Below, one piece after another: positions 1 to 6,636 of a stretch of DNA of 16,236 nucleotides (its first letter is position 1; the number at the start of each line of letters is the position of its first letter). A program made the translations under genes and the position numbers. Below the pieces are notes generated by a model. It saw only the letters and a program-made list of their open reading frames with translations. It searched no databases and was not told the DNA's origin. The stretch spans positions 1-16,236 of the forward strand of contig CAMNWW010000023.1 in the NCBI GenBank assembly GCA_946566415.1, written 5' to 3'. This DNA comes from an uncultured Lachnospiraceae bacterium (GTDB lineage: Bacteria; Bacillota; Clostridia; Lachnospirales; Lachnospiraceae).

Positions 1-50
1 GCAAGCATGACGAGTCTGTCTGCAGATCCAAATCGGCTGTGAATAGTAAC
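1..50. repeat. Right end of a dispersed hairpin repeat, cut by the window edge
   Basis: This stretch matches the end of the large intergenic repeat near 6411-6460. Bases 1-21 agree with 6411-6431 at about 19 of 21 positions, and 37-50 agree with 6446-6459 at about 12 of 14. The 15 bases between (22-36) differ completely but have exactly the same length. In the 6.4 kb copy the corresponding bases belong to the right arm of a perfect hairpin, so here they should pair with sequence lying before the window. The function is not recognised. Confidence 0.6.
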
Positions 51-89
51 TTTCCATCATTTTATCACGGATCAGCACACCTGTAAACA

Positions 90-118
90 TTGACACTACA
101 CCTTTTTCATGTTAGAAT
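90..118 (+). promoter_or_regulatory. Sigma-A-type promoter of the EFR1 gene, with flanking inverted repeat
   Basis: TTGACA at 90-95, a 17-base spacer and TAGAAT at 113-118 give a near-consensus promoter. Transcription would start near 125 and give a leader of about 28 bases before the ATG at 153. The inverted repeat TACACC (97-102) / GGTGTA (120-125) brackets the -10 box and could be an operator, but no regulator is identified. Confidence 0.65.
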
Positions 119-152
119 TGGTGTAAATTTAAAAATTACAGGAGGTTTGGAT

Positions 153-923
153 ATGAGAATCACACAAATTATTTTCAGCCCGACCGGAGGAACTCAGCGA
201 GTCGCTGACATCTTGACGTCAGGATGGAACTTTGATGCGATTGATAAAGTGGATTTATCTAATCCCAAAACAGACTATAGTCTGTTCAATTTTGAAGAGG
301 ACGATATAGCCGTCATTGCCGTACCCTCTTTTGCCGGCCGTGTTCCGGTTCTTGCCGCTGAAAGGCTCGCAAAACTTGACGGCCGTAAGACCCCGTGCGT
401 TCTTATCTGCGTGTACGGAAACCGCGCTTACGAAGATACTCTCATCGAATTACATGATTTGGCAAATCAGAGCAATTTCAAAGTAATCGCCGCCATTTCA
501 GCCGTCGCCGAGCATTCCATTATGCACCAATATGCAGCCGCCCGCCCCGACCGGCAGGACAAACGCCAATTGCAGGATTTTGCGAAAAAAATATATGAAA
601 AAATCACTGACACCGCCGCCTGCGATATCCCTCTCAATCTCCCGGGAAACAGACCCTATAAAAAGACCGGAGGAAGCAGCCTAATTCCCAAAGCAGACGC
701 AAAATGCACCCACTGCGGAATCTGCGCCGACAGATGCCCCGCCGAGGCTATAGACAGAAATAACCTTAAAGTCTCAGACAGCAAGAAATGCATCTCTTGT
801 ATGCGCTGCATTGCCGAATGTCCCAGTTCTGCACGCAAGGTAAATAGCGCAATGGTTGCCGCCGCTGCTTTCGCAATGAAAAAGGCATGTTCTGAGAGAA
901 AGGAGAATGAGCTTTTTATTTGA
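153..923 (+). CDS. EFR1-family ferredoxin protein (flavodoxin-like domain plus two 4Fe-4S clusters)
   Basis: A 256-residue electron-transfer protein. The N-terminus (residues 1-20) has a flavodoxin-like phosphate-binding loop, SPTGGTQ, expected to hold FMN. The middle (50-150) continues a flavodoxin-like alpha/beta domain. The C-terminal part has two classical CxxCxxCxxxCP motifs: Cys185/188/191/195 and Cys213/216/219/223, typical of a bacterial 2[4Fe-4S] ferredoxin. This is the EFR1 arrangement common in anaerobic Firmicutes, and the redox partner is unknown. The ATG at 153 is chosen because GGAGG lies at 141-145 and the predicted transcription start is near 125. An earlier in-frame ATG at 90 would lie inside the promoter. 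The gene stands alone and converges on the DegV gene, with only 18 bases between the stops. The role is assigned by family and the physiological reaction is not known. Confidence 0.9.
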   Translation: MRITQIIFSPTGGTQRVADILTSGWNFDAIDKVDLSNPKTDYSLFNFEEDDIAVIAVPSFAGRVPVLAAERLAKLDGRKTPCVLICVYGNRAYEDTLIELHDLANQSNFKVIAAISAVAEHSIMHQYAAARPDRQDKRQLQDFAKKIYEKITDTAACDIPLNLPGNRPYKKTGGSSLIPKADAKCTHCGICADRCPAEAIDRNNLKVSDSKKCISCMRCIAECPSSARKVNSAMVAAAAFAMKKACSERKENELFI

Positions 924-941
924 TTCCGCCCTCTCCTCATC

Positions 942-1808
942 TCATTCATTTAGTACACAAACGCCGATACCTGCGGCGTCAATGCCCACGTGGCTGGCTA
1001 TGCTGCAGGAAAGCGGTCTGTAATATACCTCCATATCGGGAAACGCCTCCCGGACCTGCGTAAGCCACCATCCGGCATCCTCTTCTTTTTCAAAGGTCCC
1101 GGCAGCCCCAACGCGTATCTTGGCTGCGTCAATTCCCCCAAAACGGGACGCGATGTCAGCCTTTACCGCCTCAACCATTTTCTTCCCGCTCTGCTTCATG
1201 CCTCTTACCTTTGTATAAAGATCCAGTTTTTCTCCCTGTATGGTCAGTACCGGCTTTATATTGAGCATACTGGCAACCGCAGCGGCAGAAGCCGTGATAC
1301 GTCCGCTTTTCTTAAGGTATTTCAGGGAGTTCACCGCCACATAGATGCTTGACTGGTAAGCCGAATGTTCAAGATACTCCTTTATGCTGCCGGCCGGACA
1401 TCCTCTGTCAGCCATATGCTTTGCCTCATATACAGACTCCAATAATGTAACGGAAATCCGATGGCTGTCGGCAACATGCACTTTCCCGCCGTATTCCGCT
1501 GCGAACTGCACCGCACTATGGCAGGAACTGCTCAGACCGCTGGACATAGGGATATATACAATTTCATCATATCCCGTCTTAAAAAGGGCGTCCCACGATT
1601 CCATGACGTCTCCTGGAGACGGCTGTGAAGAGGAAACATCCCTGCCATTTTTCAGGGCATCGTACAACTGCCCATTCGTGATATCAACCCCCTCGAAATA
1701 GCACTCCCCATCGATAATCACGGGCATAGCGATTACATATATTCCCTTCGCCCTGCCCTCTTCTACTGTTATCCCACTGTTTGTATCTGTTACAATTGCT
1801 GTTTTCAT
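942..1808 (-). CDS. DegV family protein (fatty-acid-binding), copy 1
   Basis: A 288-residue DegV-fold protein. In this family the protein binds a long-chain fatty acid between its two domains; the FakB members present it to the fatty acid kinase FakA for phospholipid synthesis. Visible hallmarks are the N-terminal strand MKTAIVTDTNSG, the YIPMSSGLSSSCHSA loop around residue 90, and the central NIKPVLTIQGEKL motif that contributes to the ligand pocket. The start is set at 1808 because AGGAGA lies just upstream (1812-1817). The frame stays open further up, but those residues run through the promoter region and do not resemble DegV. It is divergent from the TetR-type regulator, sharing a 167-base control region, which suggests that regulator controls it. 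No FakA gene is in the window. A second, more distant DegV protein lies at 7858-8727. Confidence 0.93.
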   Translation of the reverse strand: MKTAIVTDTNSGITVEEGRAKGIYVIAMPVIIDGECYFEGVDITNGQLYDALKNGRDVSSSQPSPGDVMESWDALFKTGYDEIVYIPMSSGLSSSCHSAVQFAAEYGGKVHVADSHRISVTLLESVYEAKHMADRGCPAGSIKEYLEHSAYQSSIYVAVNSLKYLKKSGRITASAAAVASMLNIKPVLTIQGEKLDLYTKVRGMKQSGKKMVEAVKADIASRFGGIDAAKIRVGAAGTFEKEEDAGWWLTQVREAFPDMEVYYRPLSCSIASHVGIDAAGIGVCVLNE

Positions 1809-1848
1809 AATCTCTCCTGTAGTTGTTACTATCCGCAGTAACCTGTAA

Positions 1849-1876
1849 TTGACAAATCTAAAATCTTTGCTAAAAT
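1849..1876 (+). promoter_or_regulatory. Promoter of the TetR-type regulator
   Basis: TTGACA at 1849-1854 and TAAAAT at 1871-1876 are separated by 16 bases, which places the start near 1883 and gives a leader of about 90 bases. On the opposite strand a TTGACA at 1910-1905 and a TATGAT at 1880-1875 could serve the DegV gene, but their 24-base spacing is not canonical, so that promoter remains uncertain. Confidence 0.5.
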
Positions 1877-1889
1877 CATATGAAACAAG

Positions 1890-1933
1890 TGTATCATTTT
1901 GACTTGTCAACCACAACCGCACAACATGATACA
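1890..1933. promoter_or_regulatory. Candidate operator: 12-base inverted repeat between degV and tetR
   Basis: TGTATCATTTTG (1890-1901) and the reverse complement of 1922-1933 (TGTATCATGTTG) match at 11 of 12 positions and face each other across 20 bases. The core TGTATCAT/ATGATACA is perfect. The pair lies just downstream of the tetR promoter and overlaps a TTGACA on the DegV strand. This is the expected place for an autoregulatory TetR-family operator, although the spacing is wide for a single dimer and may mean two separate sites. Confidence 0.45.
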
Positions 1934-1975
1934 AAAACGGCGATGCTGTAACACAATCTTGGAAGGAATACCGCT

Positions 1976-2506
1976 ATGGATAAAAGAAAAGAAGCAAATA
2001 TACGTGTCAAAAAAAACATTACAGAAGCTCTGCTGGGATTAATGCAGAAAAAAAGTTTCTCCGACATTTCCATTACTGAAATCATCCGTACTGCAAAGGT
2101 TGCAAGGGTATCTTTTTATCGAAACTATCGCTCTAAGGAAGATATACTGACTACTCTGATTGAAGATGTGCTGGAACAATTCCGGAGTGAGATCTGCCTT
2201 GACGGCGCAGCATATTATACTTACCAGAATGTCCTCAAAAGCTTCCAATATTTTAAAACGTACAGCCATTATATGCTGGATCTGTACTTGTTTGGTTATG
2301 GCTCTATACTGTTGGAAAAGTTAAATCAGTCCCATGAAATAGTGGCTGGAACCATGTCCAACCACTCAATTGAAAAATATAAACTGTATATGTACATCGG
2401 AGCTTTATACAATACTGCGATCATATGGCTCAACAATGGCGCTAAAGAAAACACAGAGGATATTGCCAGAATGTTCTGCAAAACCTGTGGTATCCCCTTT
2501 ACATAG
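1976..2506 (+). CDS. TetR/AcrR family transcriptional regulator
   Basis: A 176-residue regulator. Residues 10-60 form the TetR helix-turn-helix: a helix with KKNITEALLGLMQKK, then FSDISITEIIRTAKVARVSF and the family signature FYRNYRSKEDIL. The remaining 110 residues are helical, form the ligand and dimer domain and are poorly conserved, so the effector cannot be read from sequence. The start is supported by GGAAGGA at 1961-1967, nine bases before the ATG. It is divergent from DegV copy 1 with a candidate operator between them, so it probably represses that gene and itself. A fatty-acid-related ligand would be a reasonable guess from the neighbour but is unproven. It ends 16 bases from the stop of the convergent gene at 2523. 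Confidence 0.9.
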   Translation: MDKRKEANIRVKKNITEALLGLMQKKSFSDISITEIIRTAKVARVSFYRNYRSKEDILTTLIEDVLEQFRSEICLDGAAYYTYQNVLKSFQYFKTYSHYMLDLYLFGYGSILLEKLNQSHEIVAGTMSNHSIEKYKLYMYIGALYNTAIIWLNNGAKENTEDIARMFCKTCGIPFT

Positions 2507-2522
2507 AATCCCTTTCCTGCTT

Positions 2523-2954
2523 TTACAGACTCCTCCCCGCCTTTTCATACCATTCCCTGGTGATTCTCTCATGGGAAGAGCCTTTAAACTCCTCCCTCGT
2601 TTTTAACTCCCAGCTACCATCTGCCAAATCGAACGGAAAATACACGTCCGCCGGATACGTCCGGTTCCAGCGGTATAGAAGGACGGCCTGCACCTTTTCC
2701 AGATAATCCGCCAGTGCATCCGCGTTTTCCACGAAACAATAATCCTCCCTGCCGGCCGCGGCAAGAAAATCTTCTGACGCCAGGATCCCTGTATCCGCGT
2801 GGTTTTCAAACAGTGCATAAGAATATGGGGACATCCAAAGTTTCTTTCCCGCGCACTCGCGAAGCATATCTTCCCTAAGGACACGGTCCCGGCTCTGGCG
2901 GCGTCCGTGAAACATCATTCCTTTTTTTCCGTCTATACATGCAATAATAATCAT
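2523..2954 (-). CDS. Small conserved-looking protein of unknown function
   Basis: A 143-residue soluble protein without signal peptide or membrane segment. The N-terminus MIIIACIDGKKGMMFHGRRQ is a hydrophobic strand followed by a basic RRQSRDR segment. The middle has WMSPYSYALF and EDYCFVENAD, and the C-terminus is rich in Trp and charged residues. From memory, similar Lachnospiraceae proteins are sometimes labelled ribonuclease Z, but there is no HxHxDH metallo-beta-lactamase motif here, so I do not assign that. It is the last gene of a four-gene operon. Its ATG overlaps the TAA of the DUF89 gene by one base (TAATG), which indicates translational coupling. Function is therefore likely linked to the DUF89 protein. 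Confidence 0.8.
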   Translation of the reverse strand: MIIIACIDGKKGMMFHGRRQSRDRVLREDMLRECAGKKLWMSPYSYALFENHADTGILASEDFLAAAGREDYCFVENADALADYLEKVQAVLLYRWNRTYPADVYFPFDLADGSWELKTREEFKGSSHERITREWYEKAGRSL

Positions 2955-3880
2955 TACTCCACCTTATCTGCCTGGTTTCCCAGATGACGGTCATTTACCA
3001 GGATTCCTTGATACATCGGCGCTTGAAACCGTTCTGCGAACAATTTGCACTTACACATGAAAATATAATAAATATTCTTCCCGCACATCTGCAGTGTCTC
3101 AAAGTTTCCCTGCCCTTTTGCTATAATCACATCCGACGCATCGATCTTTTCTCTAGCCTCATCAGATATCCGTTCCAGGCAGGTTCCGGCAGCGGAGCTT
3201 CCGTTTCCTATCACAGTCACGTAAGATGTAAGTCCTGCCTGCCTTGCATCCTCCATCACCGCGTCATTTACCACAGGACAGCCCCTTACGATCACACAAA
3301 TGTCCAGCTTTGGATTCCTCCTCTGAATCCTTTCGATCAGCAGCCCGTCGAGTACGATTTCCCCGCAGTTGTCCGTCAGATAAACCATCTTCTTTGCCTG
3401 TGTAATATCAGTGTAAAGCGCTTCAAGTTCAGCTGTGTCGATCTCATGATTTTCCGCCGCGTCAAGCATTTCCTTTAGTTTCTTTTCATCCACTCTGTCC
3501 ATAGCGGCAAAATCAATGTAATTCCCTGTCATCGCGTACTGTACAGCCAGCTTAAACGGATTCGGCGAACCAGAAATCTTTTTTTGAAGAGCAGGTCTAA
3601 TCTCAAGCATCATTTTGTTAAAATGGTTCTTGATGTCTTTATAATCCTTATCTGCCCCGAACATCTGCTTTTGAATCTGGTAAATGTCATCCATAATCTC
3701 GGGTGCGCTCATTGTAACCGGTGCGTCTGCAATAATCCGCAGGAGTTTCTGCATATATGCGGTTCTGATCTTTGGGGGTGTGTCCGCAGGGTATCGCCCG
3801 ATCTGTTTGTTTACAAGACACTTCACGCACTCCGGCTCCAGCCTGACAGGGGATACTGTTCCCTTTTTTTCATCCGGCAT
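2954..3880 (-). CDS. DUF89 / ARMT1-like domain protein (probable metal-dependent phosphatase)
   Basis: A 308-residue protein of the DUF89 family, members of which are metal-dependent phosphatases proposed to hydrolyse damaged or surplus phospho-metabolites. Visible features are an N-terminal CVKC pair (residues near 17-20), the central LTDNCGEIVLDGLLIERI segment with the conserved Asp-Asn and Gly-Glu metal site, the NDAVMEDARQAGL motif, and the IIAKGQGNFETL motif near the C-terminus. Cys-rich prokaryotic members of this type belong to the subfamily with extra N-terminal cysteines. The start at 3880 is preferred because AGAAAGGA precedes it at good spacing; a Met seven codons upstream lacks such a site. 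It lies 35 bases after the GH3 gene and is coupled to the downstream small gene. The substrate cannot be inferred. Confidence 0.87.
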   Translation of the reverse strand: MPDEKKGTVSPVRLEPECVKCLVNKQIGRYPADTPPKIRTAYMQKLLRIIADAPVTMSAPEIMDDIYQIQKQMFGADKDYKDIKNHFNKMMLEIRPALQKKISGSPNPFKLAVQYAMTGNYIDFAAMDRVDEKKLKEMLDAAENHEIDTAELEALYTDITQAKKMVYLTDNCGEIVLDGLLIERIQRRNPKLDICVIVRGCPVVNDAVMEDARQAGLTSYVTVIGNGSSAAGTCLERISDEAREKIDASDVIIAKGQGNFETLQMCGKNIYYIFMCKCKLFAERFQAPMYQGILVNDRHLGNQADKVE

Positions 3881-3915
3881 TTTAATATGTCCTTTCTGCA
3901 ATTTAACGCCGACAG

Positions 3916-5181
3916 TTACTCTATTTTACAGTCTAGGATCCGATAAACAGACTCATTGATTCTCTCTTCCGAAAGCGTTCCATCTCGTACCGCGTCCAAA
4001 ACCCCCTCATACGCCTGTTCAAAATCCGCCGGCATCAGAATCATATCTCCTCCGGCCTGGATGACTTTTACCGCCGCCTCCGCCGGGGTATAGTAGTTTG
4101 TAATCGCTCCCATACTCATAGAATCTGTGATAACTATGCCGTCAAATCCTAATCGCTCCCGCAGAAGCCCTCCTATAATCGCAGGCGACAAGGTCGCAGG
4201 AATACTGTCGCCGGTCACCTCCGGAAGGGAAATGTGTCCCACCATGACGAATTTGGCCCCTGCCTGGATGCCGGAAACAAACGGAAGGAACTCCGTCTCT
4301 TCAAGCTGCTCCAGCGTTCTCTCATTTGCTACCGCCGCTTCATGACTGTCGCCGTCAGTACCGCCGTGCCCGGGAAAATGCTTCAGTACCGCTTTAATAT
4401 TGTACTCTTTAAGCCCTTTTACCACCTGTGCGGCCATCTGTGCATCCACCTTTGCGTCCGGACCGAAAGAGCGTTTTCCGATCACCGTATTATTCGGGTT
4501 CGTTAAGACATCCGCCACCGGGGCAAAATCCATGTCAAATCCAAGCTCGGAAAGATAACTTCCTATCGTCCGCCCTGCCTGGTACGCGGCCTCGTAATCC
4601 TCCGACGCGCCGATTGTCTGCATATCCGGTACTTTTTCCACGGAAAATCCTTCATTATTTGCGATTCTTGCTACCAAGGATCCTCCTTCTTCGTCCACTC
4701 CGATGAAAAGGGGATATTTGGAATATGACCTGGAATTTGCAATCATAGTCTTAATCTGCTCTTCATCCAGGATATTCTGTTTAAAGTATACAAGCCCGCC
4801 GACCGGATATTTTTCGAGGCTCGCTTTTGTAGATTCTCCTGCCTGGACGACCGTACTTACATGCGTGAGCTGTTCCGGGGTCACCATAAAAAGCTGGCAA
4901 ACCTTTTCCTCAAGCGTCATACCGGAAATGATTCTGGAAATCTGTTGTCTTCTCTGTTCTTCCTCACTGATGACCGGCTTCGTTTCTTTCTCTTCTTTCT
5001 CCTCCCTCTCGGCTTTCTCTCCGGATTCGCTCTCTGACGGCTGTTCTTTTGACACGTTTTCATCAGCCGCGCTGCCGCGCCCCGTATCTTTGCCTTGGCA
5101 TCCGCCTGATACCGCGCACCCGACAAGCGCCGCTGTCAGAAGAATGGCCGCGGCGGCGTGTCTTATCATTTTCCGTTTCAT
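3916..5181 (-). CDS. GH3 family lipoprotein, NagZ-like beta-N-acetylhexosaminidase
   Basis: A 421-residue lipoprotein. The N-terminus has a basic start, a hydrophobic segment and the lipobox LVGC, so Cys22 would be lipidated and hold the enzyme on the outer face of the membrane. A Glu/Lys/Ser-rich linker (about 30-75) precedes a GH3 catalytic barrel (80-420). The NagZ signature KHFPGHGGTDGDSH at 267-280 contains the Asp278-His280 acid/base dyad, and Asp353 in ITDSMSM is the expected nucleophile. Members of this group release GlcNAc from peptidoglycan fragments or other beta-GlcNAc glycans, and Firmicute versions are often exported. The second GH3 domain seen in beta-glucosidases is missing, as normal for NagZ. 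It starts one base after the stop of the lectin-like gene, so the two are likely co-translated. The exact substrate is uncertain. Confidence 0.9.
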   Translation of the reverse strand: MKRKMIRHAAAAILLTAALVGCAVSGGCQGKDTGRGSAADENVSKEQPSESESGEKAEREEKEEKETKPVISEEEQRRQQISRIISGMTLEEKVCQLFMVTPEQLTHVSTVVQAGESTKASLEKYPVGGLVYFKQNILDEEQIKTMIANSRSYSKYPLFIGVDEEGGSLVARIANNEGFSVEKVPDMQTIGASEDYEAAYQAGRTIGSYLSELGFDMDFAPVADVLTNPNNTVIGKRSFGPDAKVDAQMAAQVVKGLKEYNIKAVLKHFPGHGGTDGDSHEAAVANERTLEQLEETEFLPFVSGIQAGAKFVMVGHISLPEVTGDSIPATLSPAIIGGLLRERLGFDGIVITDSMSMGAITNYYTPAEAAVKVIQAGGDMILMPADFEQAYEGVLDAVRDGTLSEERINESVYRILDCKIE

Positions 5182-5182
5182 A

Positions 5183-6172
5183 CTACTGTTCTATCTCCTT
5201 TTCCATGACAAAGCCTACTTTATTTGCACCATAATAGGCGCTTACATCATTCGGCATATCATACATCTTCCACTCGCCTTTTACCTTCATCATACCCAGA
5301 CAGTTTTCTGCTCCGCCTTCGTTATTCGGCTCTCCCTGCGCCCAAGCATAGTAGGAGTCGGGTTCGTCTATTACAAGCTGGAAGTCGCTGTTCCCGTCCC
5401 TGCGCGAAGCGCCGAGCCATAAAACCACACAGCCCGTTTCATTCGCCTTTGCCACGATCTGGTCATATTCCTCCGGACTGTTCACTGTCGCCAGATGCCC
5501 GCCCTGTGACTGGCAGTACGCATCCGCGTCCGTCCATGTCCGAATCCCCTGGACCACTTCATATTCATGAATATAGGTTTTCTCCTTTTGCTCTTCCTGC
5601 GGCTGTTCATCCACACTTTCCTGAGCCTTCTCTTCTGTTTTCACGATTCCGCTTTTATCTTCTTTATCCTTTTCCGTGTCCTGCTCTTTCTCATCGTCCT
5701 TTTTTTTCTCGTCTTCTTTCTCCTCTTTCTCGTCCTTTACATCGCCTGCCGACTTCTCGGACTTCTTCAAAGATTCTGATTTCTGCGCGGTCTGCAGACT
5801 CTCTTCTTTCGGCGACGACAGCTTTTCCCAGAGAAAGAATCCGCCTACTCCGACTGCGATTCCCAGGACGATTACGGCAGCGATTGCGATAACAAACGTT
5901 TTACCTCCGGCTTTTTTCTTATTCTCCGGGTACTGTGCCCCGCTCTGTGTATTCCCCGTCCCGTCAGGCATAAAGCCCGTGTTTCCGGTCATTGTATCCT
6001 GCGCCCAGGACTGGGTATTTTCCTCCCAGGCCTGCGTGTCTTCCTCTGTTTTATTTGTCTCCCATGCCGGGGAAAACTCCTGCGGCATATCTGCCTGCTC
6101 CTGCTTTGCTCCGCACTCAGGGCAAAATGCCGCCCCGTCCTCTAATCTTGTTCCACAATTATGACAAAACAT
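5183..6172 (-). CDS. Zinc-ribbon membrane protein with extracellular C-type lectin-like domain
   Basis: A 329-residue protein in four parts. Residues 1-22 form a zinc ribbon with Cys3, Cys6, Cys17 and Cys20. After a polar linker, residues 92-115 form one membrane segment. Residues 117-198 are an unusually charged Lys/Glu/Asp stalk. Residues 200-325 form a C-type lectin-like domain, with WTDADAYCQSQGGHLATVNS, WLGA, an EPNN loop (281-284, the type that binds calcium and sugar in mannose-type lectins), ENCLG and a final GFVMEKE strand. The ribbon would be cytoplasmic and the lectin-like domain outside. The RBS GGAGGA lies a few bases upstream of the ATG. It is first in an operon with a GH3 lipoprotein, suggesting glycan or peptidoglycan recognition next to hydrolysis. 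Many bacterial C-type-lectin folds do not bind sugar, so binding is an inference. Confidence 0.88.
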   Translation of the reverse strand: MFCHNCGTRLEDGAAFCPECGAKQEQADMPQEFSPAWETNKTEEDTQAWEENTQSWAQDTMTGNTGFMPDGTGNTQSGAQYPENKKKAGGKTFVIAIAAVIVLGIAVGVGGFFLWEKLSSPKEESLQTAQKSESLKKSEKSAGDVKDEKEEKEDEKKKDDEKEQDTEKDKEDKSGIVKTEEKAQESVDEQPQEEQKEKTYIHEYEVVQGIRTWTDADAYCQSQGGHLATVNSPEEYDQIVAKANETGCVVLWLGASRRDGNSDFQLVIDEPDSYYAWAQGEPNNEGGAENCLGMMKVKGEWKMYDMPNDVSAYYGANKVGFVMEKEIEQ

Positions 6173-6225
6173 CTCTCTCCTCCTACACTTGTTCCGTTTG
6201 ATAACTTTTTATGGGTCCCGCTAAA

Positions 6226-6458
6226 ACATAAGCAAGAAGCCATTTTTATGTGACTGTGAATCGTATACGACTATTCACAGTCACTTCACCTACATGCGCA
6301 AAATCAGCCAGCCAAGCTGGCTGTCGCTGCTTAAAGCAGCTATATATTTTGCTTATGTGGGCGGAATGACTGCTTCCATCCACATAAAGTATAAATCCAG
6401 CTTCTTACAAGCAAGCTTGACGAATCTGTCTTTATACTTTATGTGACTGTGAATCGTA
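6226..6458. repeat. Hairpin-rich intergenic repeat or structured RNA element
   Basis: This stretch is packed with inverted repeats: ACATAAGCAA at 6226-6235 pairs with 6349-6358; GTGACTGTGAAT at 6250-6261 with 6273-6284; AGCCAGC at 6306-6312 with 6316-6322; GCTGC at 6326-6330 with 6336-6340; and CACATAAAGTATAAA at 6381-6395 with 6431-6445, a perfect 15-base stem around a 35-base loop. A 21-base sequence at 6245-6265 recurs exactly at 6438-6458. Part of the right end recurs at 1-50. It lies between two divergent zinc-ribbon genes, with no credible reading frame. It could be a non-autonomous mobile element, a REP-like repeat or a non-coding RNA; I cannot decide. Confidence 0.6.
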
Positions 6459-6519
6459 ATAATAGTGTAGCATATTTTCGTACCAGCGACAAATACTATT
6501 AGCTTTTTCATCATACAGA

Positions 6520-6528
6520 TGGTATAAT
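6520..6528 (+). promoter_or_regulatory. Extended -10 promoter for the zinc-ribbon gene at 6637
   Basis: TGGTATAAT, a consensus -10 (6523-6528) with the TGn extension, is found here without a recognisable -35. The start would be near 6535, giving a leader of about 100 bases. I looked for a riboswitch in the leader (6535-6622) and recognised none. Confidence 0.55.
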
Positions 6529-6636
6529 ATCAATAAGCAGTGCCAAATACGAAGTAAATTTTCGAGTTAAGCACAGCGAAAGCAAAAGGTGTGTATGAGA
6601 GTAAAATACTATTTTTTACAATGAGGAGGAAAAACT

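Noticed and set aside
90..152. Upstream in-frame ATG that would lengthen the EFR1 protein by 21 residues
   Set aside because: It overlaps the predicted -35 box and has no ribosome binding site, while the ATG at 153 has GGAGG at the right distance and begins with the expected flavodoxin strand.
905..947. GAATGAG/CTCATTC inverted repeat as a terminator between the EFR1 and DegV genes
   Set aside because: The seven-base arms are separated by about 30 bases, include coding bases at the end of each gene, and are not followed by a T run.
3916..5181. Beta-glucosidase assignment for the GH3 protein
   Set aside because: It is short, lacks the second GH3 domain and has the KHFPGHG-x-DSH acid/base motif specific to the NagZ type.
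5224..6164. Long plus-strand reading frames rich in Ser, Phe, Leu and Arg
   Set aside because: They lie opposite the zinc-ribbon/lectin gene and its Lys/Glu-rich stalk, have no ribosome binding site and show only low-complexity composition.
6226..6458. CRISPR array or insertion sequence
   Set aside because: The repeats are not regularly spaced and no transposase or Cas gene is present; the structure fits a hairpin element better.
6535..6622. Possible riboswitch in the leader of the zinc-ribbon gene, including a cyclic-di-GMP type
   Set aside because: The conserved sequence blocks of the classes I know are not present, and no strong stem set was found.
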